A stretch of DNA of 42,963 nt from Specibacter cremeus. Its GTDB lineage: Bacteria; Actinomycetota; Actinomycetes; Actinomycetales; Micrococcaceae. The number at the start of each line of letters is the position of its first letter. Position 1 is the first letter of the stretch. This document shows positions 35,902 through 42,963 of this stretch, in pieces. The stretch lies in contig NZ_RWKQ01000016.1 of the NCBI RefSeq assembly GCF_003946885.1, forward strand, positions 11,449 through 54,411. The letters run 5' to 3'. The translations under genes and the position numbers were made by a program. A model generated the notes under the pieces. It was not told the DNA's origin, searched no databases, and saw nothing but the letters and a program-made list of their open reading frames with translations.

Positions 35902-35994
35902 TTAATCATCGCGATCACCGCGGAAGGTGTCTCCCAGTCGGCTGGTCTCGGTTTCGAGAACAGCCGCAGCTTCTGCCCGCCGATCGTACGCCAT
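35902..35994 (-). CDS. 30-residue ORF directly after res
   Basis: MAYDRRAEAAAVLETETSRL, then GDTFRGDRDD and stop. Begins 6 bp past the res stop, with GGGAAG upstream. Charged, helical, no known family. Could be a small accessory peptide of the restriction operon or the leftover start of a longer gene. Confidence 0.35.
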   Translation of the reverse strand: MAYDRRAEAAAVLETETSRLGDTFRGDRDD

Positions 35995-35999
35995 GGCGG

Positions 36000-38900
36000 T
36001 CACTTCCCGACGAGTTCCATGAGACGGTCGAAGCCGTCGACCTGCTTGTAGACGACCTCGCCCTGGTGCTTCTTCGTGAGGGTCTCGAAGAACCGGGTGG
36101 CGCACTCGATCTTGGCGTCCTCGATGCCCTTGAGTTCCAGACTCGACATGGTGCCCTTGGTCTCGGCAACAAAGTAGACGTGCTTGACCGACCCCTCGTT
36201 GAACGCGATCGCCCAGTCGGGGTTGTAATCACCGACCGGGGTCGGGATGAAGAACCCACGCGGGAGCTTCGCATACACGGCGACCTCCTTGCTGGTATCG
36301 AGCTTGGTAACGAACTCGCGCTCCACCTTCGAATCGGTCACGACGTAGTCATAGACATGCTTCGTGAGCTTCTCACCCGCCTTGCGAAAATCCTGCGTCG
36401 ACTGGTTCTCCGTGAAAATCTTCGTGTCGAATCGATCTTCCAGCGCGTCATATGTCAAGTGTTCGACGATGACAGTTGCCTTCTCCTCGTTGATCAGCCG
36501 GGCGGTCTCGCTGATGAACTGCTCCGGGTTCAGCCTGAACTTCGCGAAGGTATCCGGCCGCACGCCACGAAGGATCGCTGCCGCGGTACGCCTGGTCAGC
36601 TGCGTCTTCTCGGTGATCTCACCCAATAGGTCGTACTTCACCGACGAGTTCGCAGTAATCTGTTCGGTCTCGCGCTTGTGCCCGTCCAAGCGGAATGCCT
36701 GCCCACTCGCGAGCTGCGCGGCCTCCAACTCGCCGATCTGCTTGCCGTGCTCGATCACGTACGACAGGCCGGTGACGTTCAGCTGTTTATCGAGCGCCTT
36801 GAGCGCCTTGTCGATCAGCTCATTCGAGTCGAACTCGACCTGGTAGACGGCCTTGTGGTTGATCCGACCCCACAGTTCCTTGAACTCGGCCTTGGCGAAG
36901 TTTTTCTCGTTCAACGGGATTCTCTTCATGGCCCGGTCATCGCCCCCGATCATCGAGACGTCGAGGTACAGCGCGTCGACCAGCGGCCATATGTAGTCCA
37001 TGACTGGGCTCAGGATCTCTGAGGTGGAGGCTGCGAACGTGCCGTTCTCCTTGGCATCCTTGTAAACCTCGGAGACCGTCTGGTCCTCGTTGATGTAGTC
37101 GTTCTTGATCAAGTACATGTACAGGGCATTGGCGACATCCTTCTCCAACGTCGACTCGCCATCCGGGGTCTTGATTGTCTTGCCCACGAAGTAGTCGACG
37201 GAGGCCTTGCGCGGGCGCGAGGACAGCGATTCCGCGATCTCTTTCTGCAGGCCGCCGACGAAGTCGGTGTAGGACTCGTCTGTCACGACGGTCAGTTCGT
37301 TGATTTCGTGGACGGTGATGGGGTTGTCCATCCGCTCTCCATGCTGGTCGACGGCGAGCCGCAGGCCACGGCCGATCTCCTGACGGCGGGAGACCGTATT
37401 GTCACTCTTCTTCAACATCCCCATGACGAACACGTTGGGGTTGTCCCAGCCCTCGCGCAACGCAGAGTGGGAGAAGATGAACCGCACCGGCTCCGCAAAC
37501 GACAACAGGCGTTCCTTGTCCTTGAGGATCAGGTCGTAGGCGTCGATGTCCGTGGACTGTCCCTTGTCGTCACCCCGGCCCGAGACCTTGCCGTCGATCT
37601 GCCGCTTCGACTTCTTGTCAATTGAAAAGTAGCCCTCATGGACCGCGTTGACCTCGTCGCGCTGGAGATACCTCATGTATGCCGCTGTACCCTCGTCGAG
37701 TTCCAACTCACCAAGGACCTCTGCACAGATGGCCGCGTACTCCTCCTCAAACATGCGCGCATAGTCACCGAGCGTGTCCTCGCGGTCGTAGTCGCGGTAC
37801 TTCACCACCTCGTCGATGAAGAACAAGGACAGCACCTTGATGTCCTGCGCAAACAGTTCGCGTTCCTTCGCGATGTGGGCACGAACCACCTCACGGATCT
37901 GGATGCGTCGCTTCGATTCCTCGGTTGCGTCCCGATCGGCGAGCTGCCCGGCGGTGACGATATCGCCGCTGGACAATTCGATGATGTCCTGGTTGGCGTC
38001 GATGTTGGTGATGAACAGCGGCTGGCCCTCCGGTTTATATGCCTCAATGCCGTTGCTCAGGTCGTGGAGGTTGGAGCGCTTCGTCACGATTCGGGTCTGC
38101 CGCTTGATTGGGCCGCCCTTGGTCTGCACTTCCAGCTCGATCCGGGCGGTGGGCGCCGCGCCCTTCTTCAGCAGGATCTCGTCAAGGTACAGGTAGGCGG
38201 TGGAACCCGCCAGCCCCTTGACGGTGATGCCGCGCACTGCAATCTTCTTTACCAGCTTGGCGTTGTACGCATCCAGTGCGTCAAGGCGGTGGACCTTGGT
38301 GTGCGCGACCTTGTGGGTGGCCGAGTAGCGCAGCACCATGAGAGCGTTGAACTCCGCCAGAGCCTTCAAGGAGTTGTCTGCGCCGATCTTCTGGGGTTCG
38401 TCAATGACGACGATCGGCCGGTTGGCCTTGATCACGTCGATCGGGCGTCGTGACTGGAAGTCGTCGAGCACGTCGTAGATGCGGCGCTGGTCCTTGCCGG
38501 TGGCGTTGAATGCCTGGATGTTGATGATCATCACCTGCACCCCGCCGTCGGAACTGAACCGCTCCAGCTCATGCAATTGGGATGAGTTGTAGATGAACGA
38601 GCGAGGCTTGGTGCCGTAGATGGACTGGAAATGGTCCGCAGTCATGTCGAAGGTCTTCTTCACACCCTCACGGATCGCAACCGACGGCACGACGATGATG
38701 AACTTGGACCATCCGTACCGCCTCTGCAGTTCCATGAGCGTCTTGATGTAGACGTACGTCTTACCCGTACCGGTCTCCATTTCCACGTCAAGGTTCGGCG
38801 CCCCCAGTGCCGCCTTCGAGTCCGTCAAGGCACTCGACTTGGGCAGGTTACGCGAGGCCTGCACCCGGTGGACGTTCTCCAGCAACTGTGCGCGTTTGAG

Positions 38901-39083
38901 TTCGATGGGGGCGTTGGCCAGGCCCGAGTCCGTTTCGAACAACGCGGGCGCGGACGACGGCGTCACCGCACCGGGGTCGATCCGGTACGAGATGCCGTCG
39001 CGCTTGGGTTGGCCGGCGAAGACCTCGACGACGGCGTCAACGGCCTCGGTCTGGTACTGCTGAACCTTGAACTGAAGCTTCAT
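36000..39083 (-). CDS. res: Type III restriction enzyme Res subunit
   Basis: 1027 aa. Superfamily 2 helicase: METGTGKT (102-109) is Walker A, VVIDEPQKIG (226-235) is the DExx motif, SALREGWDNPNVF and EIGRGLRLAVD are motifs V and VI. The C-terminal PD-(D/E)xK nuclease is seen as DYNPDWAIAF and FVAETKG near 950-985. With Mod it cuts DNA that carries two inversely oriented unmodified sites, moving by ATP. ATG at 39083; weak ribosome site. It lies 146 bp below the AlbA_2 gene in the same direction. A/T-ending codons are more frequent than in the core genes to the left. Confidence 0.93.
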   Translation of the reverse strand: MKLQFKVQQYQTEAVDAVVEVFAGQPKRDGISYRIDPGAVTPSSAPALFETDSGLANAPIELKRAQLLENVHRVQASRNLPKSSALTDSKAALGAPNLDVEMETGTGKTYVYIKTLMELQRRYGWSKFIIVVPSVAIREGVKKTFDMTADHFQSIYGTKPRSFIYNSSQLHELERFSSDGGVQVMIINIQAFNATGKDQRRIYDVLDDFQSRRPIDVIKANRPIVVIDEPQKIGADNSLKALAEFNALMVLRYSATHKVAHTKVHRLDALDAYNAKLVKKIAVRGITVKGLAGSTAYLYLDEILLKKGAAPTARIELEVQTKGGPIKRQTRIVTKRSNLHDLSNGIEAYKPEGQPLFITNIDANQDIIELSSGDIVTAGQLADRDATEESKRRIQIREVVRAHIAKERELFAQDIKVLSLFFIDEVVKYRDYDREDTLGDYARMFEEEYAAICAEVLGELELDEGTAAYMRYLQRDEVNAVHEGYFSIDKKSKRQIDGKVSGRGDDKGQSTDIDAYDLILKDKERLLSFAEPVRFIFSHSALREGWDNPNVFVMGMLKKSDNTVSRRQEIGRGLRLAVDQHGERMDNPITVHEINELTVVTDESYTDFVGGLQKEIAESLSSRPRKASVDYFVGKTIKTPDGESTLEKDVANALYMYLIKNDYINEDQTVSEVYKDAKENGTFAASTSEILSPVMDYIWPLVDALYLDVSMIGGDDRAMKRIPLNEKNFAKAEFKELWGRINHKAVYQVEFDSNELIDKALKALDKQLNVTGLSYVIEHGKQIGELEAAQLASGQAFRLDGHKRETEQITANSSVKYDLLGEITEKTQLTRRTAAAILRGVRPDTFAKFRLNPEQFISETARLINEEKATVIVEHLTYDALEDRFDTKIFTENQSTQDFRKAGEKLTKHVYDYVVTDSKVEREFVTKLDTSKEVAVYAKLPRGFFIPTPVGDYNPDWAIAFNEGSVKHVYFVAETKGTMSSLELKGIEDAKIECATRFFETLTKKHQGEVVYKQVDGFDRLMELVGK

Positions 39084-39229
39084 CCGACGCTGTGCTTTCT
39101 TTCGTAGTAGTCGCTGGATCCATTGTGCGCACGAAGACCGTGGAGACCGTGCTGACAGGCGGGGACGCGCCTGGCGAATTGGGATGTCTTTCGTAGATCC
39201 TTGGATAGCTGCGGGGTTTGGGTGGGCAT

Positions 39230-40879
39230 TTACGAGAGCACCCATCTCGGCCGGGCGCGGGTGCCATCGTTGTGGATCGTTCCCGCATCGCGCATCTTGC
39301 CCAGCAGGTTTCCGACCTTGTTGCGCTTCTGCCCGTCATCCAGGGCCGCGCTCAGCTGGGACAGCAACAGACCGTCAATGTCGGCACGGCTCGCTGATCC
39401 GAACTTCTCTAGATAGTCGCGGACCTGCTTGATGTAGAACGCGTCATCTTGGCCACGGGTGCGGATGTACTCCGCGCGGGTCCCAGCGGCGTCTGCGACA
39501 GCGGCGGCAACTCGCAAGTGCGGCTTGCGGCCTTCAATGAGCTTCGCCTTCCGCAAGCGGGCCGCGGCCTCGGTACTGATGGGCAGGTGCTTCTGCACGC
39601 GGTCCAGCACGAGCACGTCTTCCAAGGGCAGGTCTTCACGAGCCATGAGAAGTTTGGAGTACGCCTCGTCAATCGCGGCGCCGAAGACCGTCAGCTTGAC
39701 CTCACCGGGTGCGCCCAGGTCGTAGTCAGGTAGTGGGAGGAAGCGCTTGCGCTGCTGGTCGACGATGCGATGGATGCCGTTGCCCATGTGGTCAATGAGG
39801 TTCAGCTCGGTCATGGCGGCGACGAGGAACGGGTTGCGGTATCGGCGTGGCACCCTCTCGCTGAGCATGTAGGCGTCCGGGGTTTGGTCGTAGAACTCTC
39901 CGACGCTGATGAACTCGACCCGGTCGACGCGTTCGGTGACGATGACCCTGGAGTTCTGCCGGTAGTCTTGGTGCGCGATGCAGTTGTAGAGCGCCTCGTG
40001 CAGACTGGATTCGTTGTACTTCTCGATCTCGCGGTAAATCAGCTCATTGGGCGGGTTGAAGCGGATCTGCACGTTCCGAATCCGCTGAACCAGTTTGGTT
40101 GCGGTCAGCAGGAACGGCGTTGTGAAGTGTTCGTACGCCGATTCTTCACCGATGAGTTTCCACGTCAGTTCCGCCATGTGGGGGCTGAGCAGGTGTGCCG
40201 AGATGTCACGTCCGAGGAGCAGCAGCGCGGCGCGGGTGATGTGCCCGTCGAGGGTGAGCCGGGCCTTGGCCAGTAACGTGGCATCGTCCCAGCCGACGAT
40301 CTGTTCTGCCAGCCTCGGGTTCCGTTCCGCAAACCCTTGCCGGGCCCGCGCCAGGGCCGCAGGGTCCAAGTGTTCCAGCGTGGCGCCGGGGACTGGTTCG
40401 GCGGTCCAGTCGGTGGCGATGGCCTGGTTGCGGATTTCGTCTTGCTTGGCAAGCCCCAGGGGTGTCAGGCTCTCCCCCGCCCGGGCCCGGTAGTCGCCCT
40501 TCCATGCAATGGGGAAGCCGCGCGGGGCGGGCGGAATCTCAAAGAGAACCACGCGCCCGCCGGCATGGCTGAGCACGTGGATCTGGCGGAAGGAGACGCT
40601 CGGGTCGGTGTTCTGGCTGATCTGAAGCTTCAGGCTGTCAAGGCGTGCGGGGTCCTCCCGGTAGGCGGTGCCGACGACCTTGCGGGTCTTGTCGTCGACG
40701 CCGAACACCAACCACGCTGCGTCGACGCCGCGCAGATTCGCCTCGTTCGCGAGGGCGGAGAAATACTCACCGATCTTGTCGGTGTCATAGTTGCCGCCCG
40801 CACGCTTGAACTCGACCACCTCGCTCTCGCCGGCGGCGAGGAGAGAGTCGAGCAGTTCCAACAGATCCGCGTCACTCAT
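39230..40879 (-). CDS. AlbA_2 (Schlafen-type) ATP-binding protein in the RM operon
   Basis: 549 aa. N-terminal Slfn AlbA_2 domain (residues 10-140): ESEVVEFKRAGG, then ANEANLRGVDAAWLVFGVDD. The middle region, ESSLHEALYNCIAHQDYRQNS and MGNGIHRIVDQQRKRFLP, is the HATPase_c_4 domain found with it. A C-terminal winged-helix-like region follows. Such proteins recur between mod and res genes of type III systems, but their function there is not settled. It could be regulation, or a defence role since eukaryotic Schlafens cleave tRNA. ATG shares its first base with the mod stop (TGATG). Confidence 0.88.
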   Translation of the reverse strand: MSDADLLELLDSLLAAGESEVVEFKRAGGNYDTDKIGEYFSALANEANLRGVDAAWLVFGVDDKTRKVVGTAYREDPARLDSLKLQISQNTDPSVSFRQIHVLSHAGGRVVLFEIPPAPRGFPIAWKGDYRARAGESLTPLGLAKQDEIRNQAIATDWTAEPVPGATLEHLDPAALARARQGFAERNPRLAEQIVGWDDATLLAKARLTLDGHITRAALLLLGRDISAHLLSPHMAELTWKLIGEESAYEHFTTPFLLTATKLVQRIRNVQIRFNPPNELIYREIEKYNESSLHEALYNCIAHQDYRQNSRVIVTERVDRVEFISVGEFYDQTPDAYMLSERVPRRYRNPFLVAAMTELNLIDHMGNGIHRIVDQQRKRFLPLPDYDLGAPGEVKLTVFGAAIDEAYSKLLMAREDLPLEDVLVLDRVQKHLPISTEAAARLRKAKLIEGRKPHLRVAAAVADAAGTRAEYIRTRGQDDAFYIKQVRDYLEKFGSASRADIDGLLLSQLSAALDDGQKRNKVGNLLGKMRDAGTIHNDGTRARPRWVLS

Positions 40880-42738
40880 CAGATCGTGCGTACCTCCGTG
40901 CCTGTGGGTGAAAGTTCCTTGAAAATCTGCTCCGCGTTGATACGTGCGGCGTCCGAGGCAAAGGCGTCGTCACGGAACACCGCACGCAACGGACGCCGGG
41001 CTGCGATGGCACGCACGACGTCGGAACTCACCGACTCGGCGAAGCATGCGATCAGCGCGTCATCATCGACCGCGAACACCTCACAGCCATCAATATCTTC
41101 ACGCACCATCGGCAGTGTCAGTTCCAGGCCCCAGTCGAGCAGCAACTGGAACAGCAAGTCCTCGCCAGATCGGTCTGATTTTATACTGGCTTCAAGCGCA
41201 CCCAGCAGGTCTTGGTCGACGCCATCAGTAGGTCGCAGAACATCAGTCATACTGGTGCTGTCCACTTGAAATGCCCTGAAGCCGAGATCTCCCGACACAG
41301 TCCCTGACTCCAGGACTTCGTTACAGACCTTCTGGATTCTCTTCCGTGCAAGGTCGGCCACAGTCGAGTACTGCCCTCCATCGGGCATGTCTTCAGCGAC
41401 CTGCACTTCGATGAACGAACGAGTACCACGGTCAGCAGCATTCGCACGAAGGACGGCGTCCGCCGTAGTTCCCGAACCGGCGAAGAAATCGAGCACGACT
41501 GAGTCGGAGTCCGTGGCAATTTGCAGTAGACGTGAGATCAAGCGTACGGGTTTCGGAGTGACAAACAGGTTCTCGCCGCTGGAGGCACCCATTAGTTTAT
41601 GAAGCTCCTGCTTCGAGTTTCGAGTGCTTCCGACTTCTTTCCAGTGCCAATAGGTCTGGGGGATGACCCCATCCCGAACCTCAGACAGAAATCGTTTAAT
41701 TCCTGGACGCACAGAACCGTCACCCCACCAAATACGGTCATCCGCATCGAGCTGATCGAACCTAGACTTACTGATCCGCCAATAGCTTCCCGGTGGCGGC
41801 CCCTCGATAACACGGCCGGAAGGCGTCGTGATGGAGTATTGCCCCTGATCGTACGGATTCCGTGCCGCCATGTCTCCAAGTAGCCAAGGCCCGCGTGGGT
41901 CATCATCAAGGTTCTTGTAGCGCGCGACCATGTCGCCCGTGCGTGGCAAAAGATTAGGCCGCCAAATATCCGCATTCCTTGCAAAAAGGAGGAGATATTC
42001 GTGATCCTCACTCAAGTGTCGGGCCGAGTTCTTTGGACTGTCCATCTTGTGCCAAATCACAGTGGCGATGAAGTTGGACGTTCCAAAGACCTGATCTGCC
42101 AACTGCCTGAGCGCTCCGATCTCATGGTCGTCAATCGAAATAGCGATCAGACCGTCGTCAGATAGAAGATTCCGCGCCAGTCTCAACCTCGGATACATCA
42201 TGCTTAGCCAGTCGGAGTGGTAGCGGCCGTTGCTGTCGCTGTTGGCCACAAGGCGAGTGCCGGTCTCATCACTCTGGCAGGAGCGGGCGAGAAAGTCATC
42301 AACGGACTCTGCAAAGTCGTCGTCGTAAATAAAGTCCCCACCGGTATTGTAGGGCGGGTCAATATAGATCAGCTTGACCTTGCCCAAGTACGACTCCTGC
42401 AGCAGCTTCAGCGCATCTAGGTTGTCACCCTCAATGAACAAGTTCTTGGTCGTGTCGAAGTCGACCGACTCCGCCCGCACGGGTCGGAGAGTCTTGGCGA
42501 TCGGCGCATTTGCAGCAAACGCGGCGGCACGCTTGCCTGGCCAGTCGAGCTGGTACCGTTCCTGCGGGCCCTCAACGATGTGGTCGCTCAGCTCCTGACG
42601 GAGCAGGTCAAAGTCAACTGCAGTAGTCACGTTGCCCTTCGAGTCGCGGGACTCGGTGATCACGCTCGGGAAGAGCTCGGCGATCTTCTCGATGTTGCGG
42701 GCCGTGAGGTCGGGTGAGTGCAGGGTACGCTTCTCCAT
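40879..42738 (-). CDS. mod: Type III modification methyltransferase Mod
   Basis: 619 aa beta-class N6-adenine methyltransferase. IYIDPPYNTG (DPPY at 127-130) comes before DFFAGSGTTADAV (FxGxG at 419-423), the beta-class order. The variable target-recognition region lies between them, about 145-400, and differs from family averages as expected. A C-terminal segment ends ARINAEQIFKELSPTGTEV. ATG at 42738 or GTG at 42741. It modifies the Res recognition site and gives specificity to the complex. Directly upstream is the end of a paralogous mod gene. Confidence 0.94.
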   Translation of the reverse strand: MEKRTLHSPDLTARNIEKIAELFPSVITESRDSKGNVTTAVDFDLLRQELSDHIVEGPQERYQLDWPGKRAAAFAANAPIAKTLRPVRAESVDFDTTKNLFIEGDNLDALKLLQESYLGKVKLIYIDPPYNTGGDFIYDDDFAESVDDFLARSCQSDETGTRLVANSDSNGRYHSDWLSMMYPRLRLARNLLSDDGLIAISIDDHEIGALRQLADQVFGTSNFIATVIWHKMDSPKNSARHLSEDHEYLLLFARNADIWRPNLLPRTGDMVARYKNLDDDPRGPWLLGDMAARNPYDQGQYSITTPSGRVIEGPPPGSYWRISKSRFDQLDADDRIWWGDGSVRPGIKRFLSEVRDGVIPQTYWHWKEVGSTRNSKQELHKLMGASSGENLFVTPKPVRLISRLLQIATDSDSVVLDFFAGSGTTADAVLRANAADRGTRSFIEVQVAEDMPDGGQYSTVADLARKRIQKVCNEVLESGTVSGDLGFRAFQVDSTSMTDVLRPTDGVDQDLLGALEASIKSDRSGEDLLFQLLLDWGLELTLPMVREDIDGCEVFAVDDDALIACFAESVSSDVVRAIAARRPLRAVFRDDAFASDAARINAEQIFKELSPTGTEVRTI

Positions 42739-42783
42739 CACGCACCAGCCCCGACCAGTGCGCGAGCGACAGCCCGCGTGCCA

Positions 42784-42963
42784 TCACAGCGACTTGACCT
42801 CCGTATGCGGGGAGAGTTCACGGAAGATCTGCTCCGTATTGATGCGCGCCGCATCATCAGAGAACTCCTCGTCGAGGAAGACCATGCGCAGCGGCTGCCG
42901 GCCGGCAAGCTCGGTGACGAGACCGCGCGGCAGCTCTCTCTCTACTCTCTCTCTCTCTCTCTC
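42784..42963 (-). CDS. C-terminal end of a second Mod-type methyltransferase, cut by window edge
   Basis: Last 59 residues: ELPRGLVTELAGRQPLRMVF, then DEEFSDDAARINTEQIFREL and SPHTEVKSL. Over the last 45 residues most positions match the end of the neighbouring Mod, so this is a paralogue, same strand, 45 bp upstream. The visible start is an Arg/Glu repeat coded by the CT tract (GAGAGA on this strand). Frame stays open to the window edge. One res gene thus has two mod genes beside it. Confidence 0.8.
   Translation of the reverse strand, partial: ERERERVERELPRGLVTELAGRQPLRMVFLDEEFSDDAARINTEQIFRELSPHTEVKSL
42934..42963. repeat. CT dinucleotide tract in the second mod gene
   Basis: Five CT steps, then an interrupting A after the next T, then nine or more CT steps running off the window. 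Lies in coding sequence. Changes in repeat number would shift the frame, since the unit is 2 bp. It may instead be an assembly artefact at the contig end. Confidence 0.7.

Overview
The window is a high-GC chromosome segment of an actinobacterium, most likely a member of Micrococcales near Micrococcaceae. The main reason is gene order: gcvH, garA, an ftsR-type MerR gene, a DUF151 nuclease and a second MerR gene lie in the order known from Mycobacterium tuberculosis Rv1826-Rv1830, with gcvP close by. Pyruvate carboxylase, acyl-CoA ligase, ROK glucokinase, stand-alone LigD-type polymerase and GTG starts with GTGA overlaps fit the same picture. The genus is inferred, not proven.

Positions 1-20,000 are mostly conserved core genome. 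They hold a ROK glucokinase (cut by the window edge) divergent from a long-chain acyl-CoA ligase, a MinD/ParA ATPase, pyruvate carboxylase and glycine decarboxylase P. An orphan ParA follows, then the cell-division/metabolism operon gcvH-garA-ftsR-nuclease-resR. Next come a four-helix membrane protein, a universal stress protein and two fluoride-channel subunits in a tightly coupled operon, a Nudix hydrolase fused to a NYN-like domain, and a FUSC-like membrane protein.

Positions 19,800-30,700 are accessory. An alkylation-reversal pair (ogt, alkB) is followed by a RES/MbcA-like toxin-antitoxin pair, two TetR genes each divergent from an SDR-type oxidoreductase and with visible operator palindromes, a DksA/TraR zinc finger, a shrunken orphan antitoxin, a LigD polymerase-domain protein, a GNAT/DUF1778 toxin-antitoxin pair and a hydroxybenzoate/phenol-type flavin monooxygenase. 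Four clusters of a 23-bp palindromic repeat built on GGTCGAGCCCGTCGAGACC sit only between genes.

Positions 30,400-42,963 look like layered insertions. A frameshifted NmrA-type gene and a decapitated, frameshifted HTH regulator flank an intact aldo/keto reductase. Three same-orientation sequences resembling the 3' end of a tRNA gene (32316, 33209 and 35667) then split the region. The first ends the HTH gene and precedes a CopG-type toxin-antitoxin pair. The second keeps what looks like the tRNA-Pro terminator. The second and third bracket formate-tetrahydrofolate ligase (fhs). To the right is a type III restriction-modification operon (mod, AlbA_2/Schlafen-type ATPase, res). Upstream of mod is the 3' end of a second mod gene, which runs into a CT dinucleotide tract at the window end.
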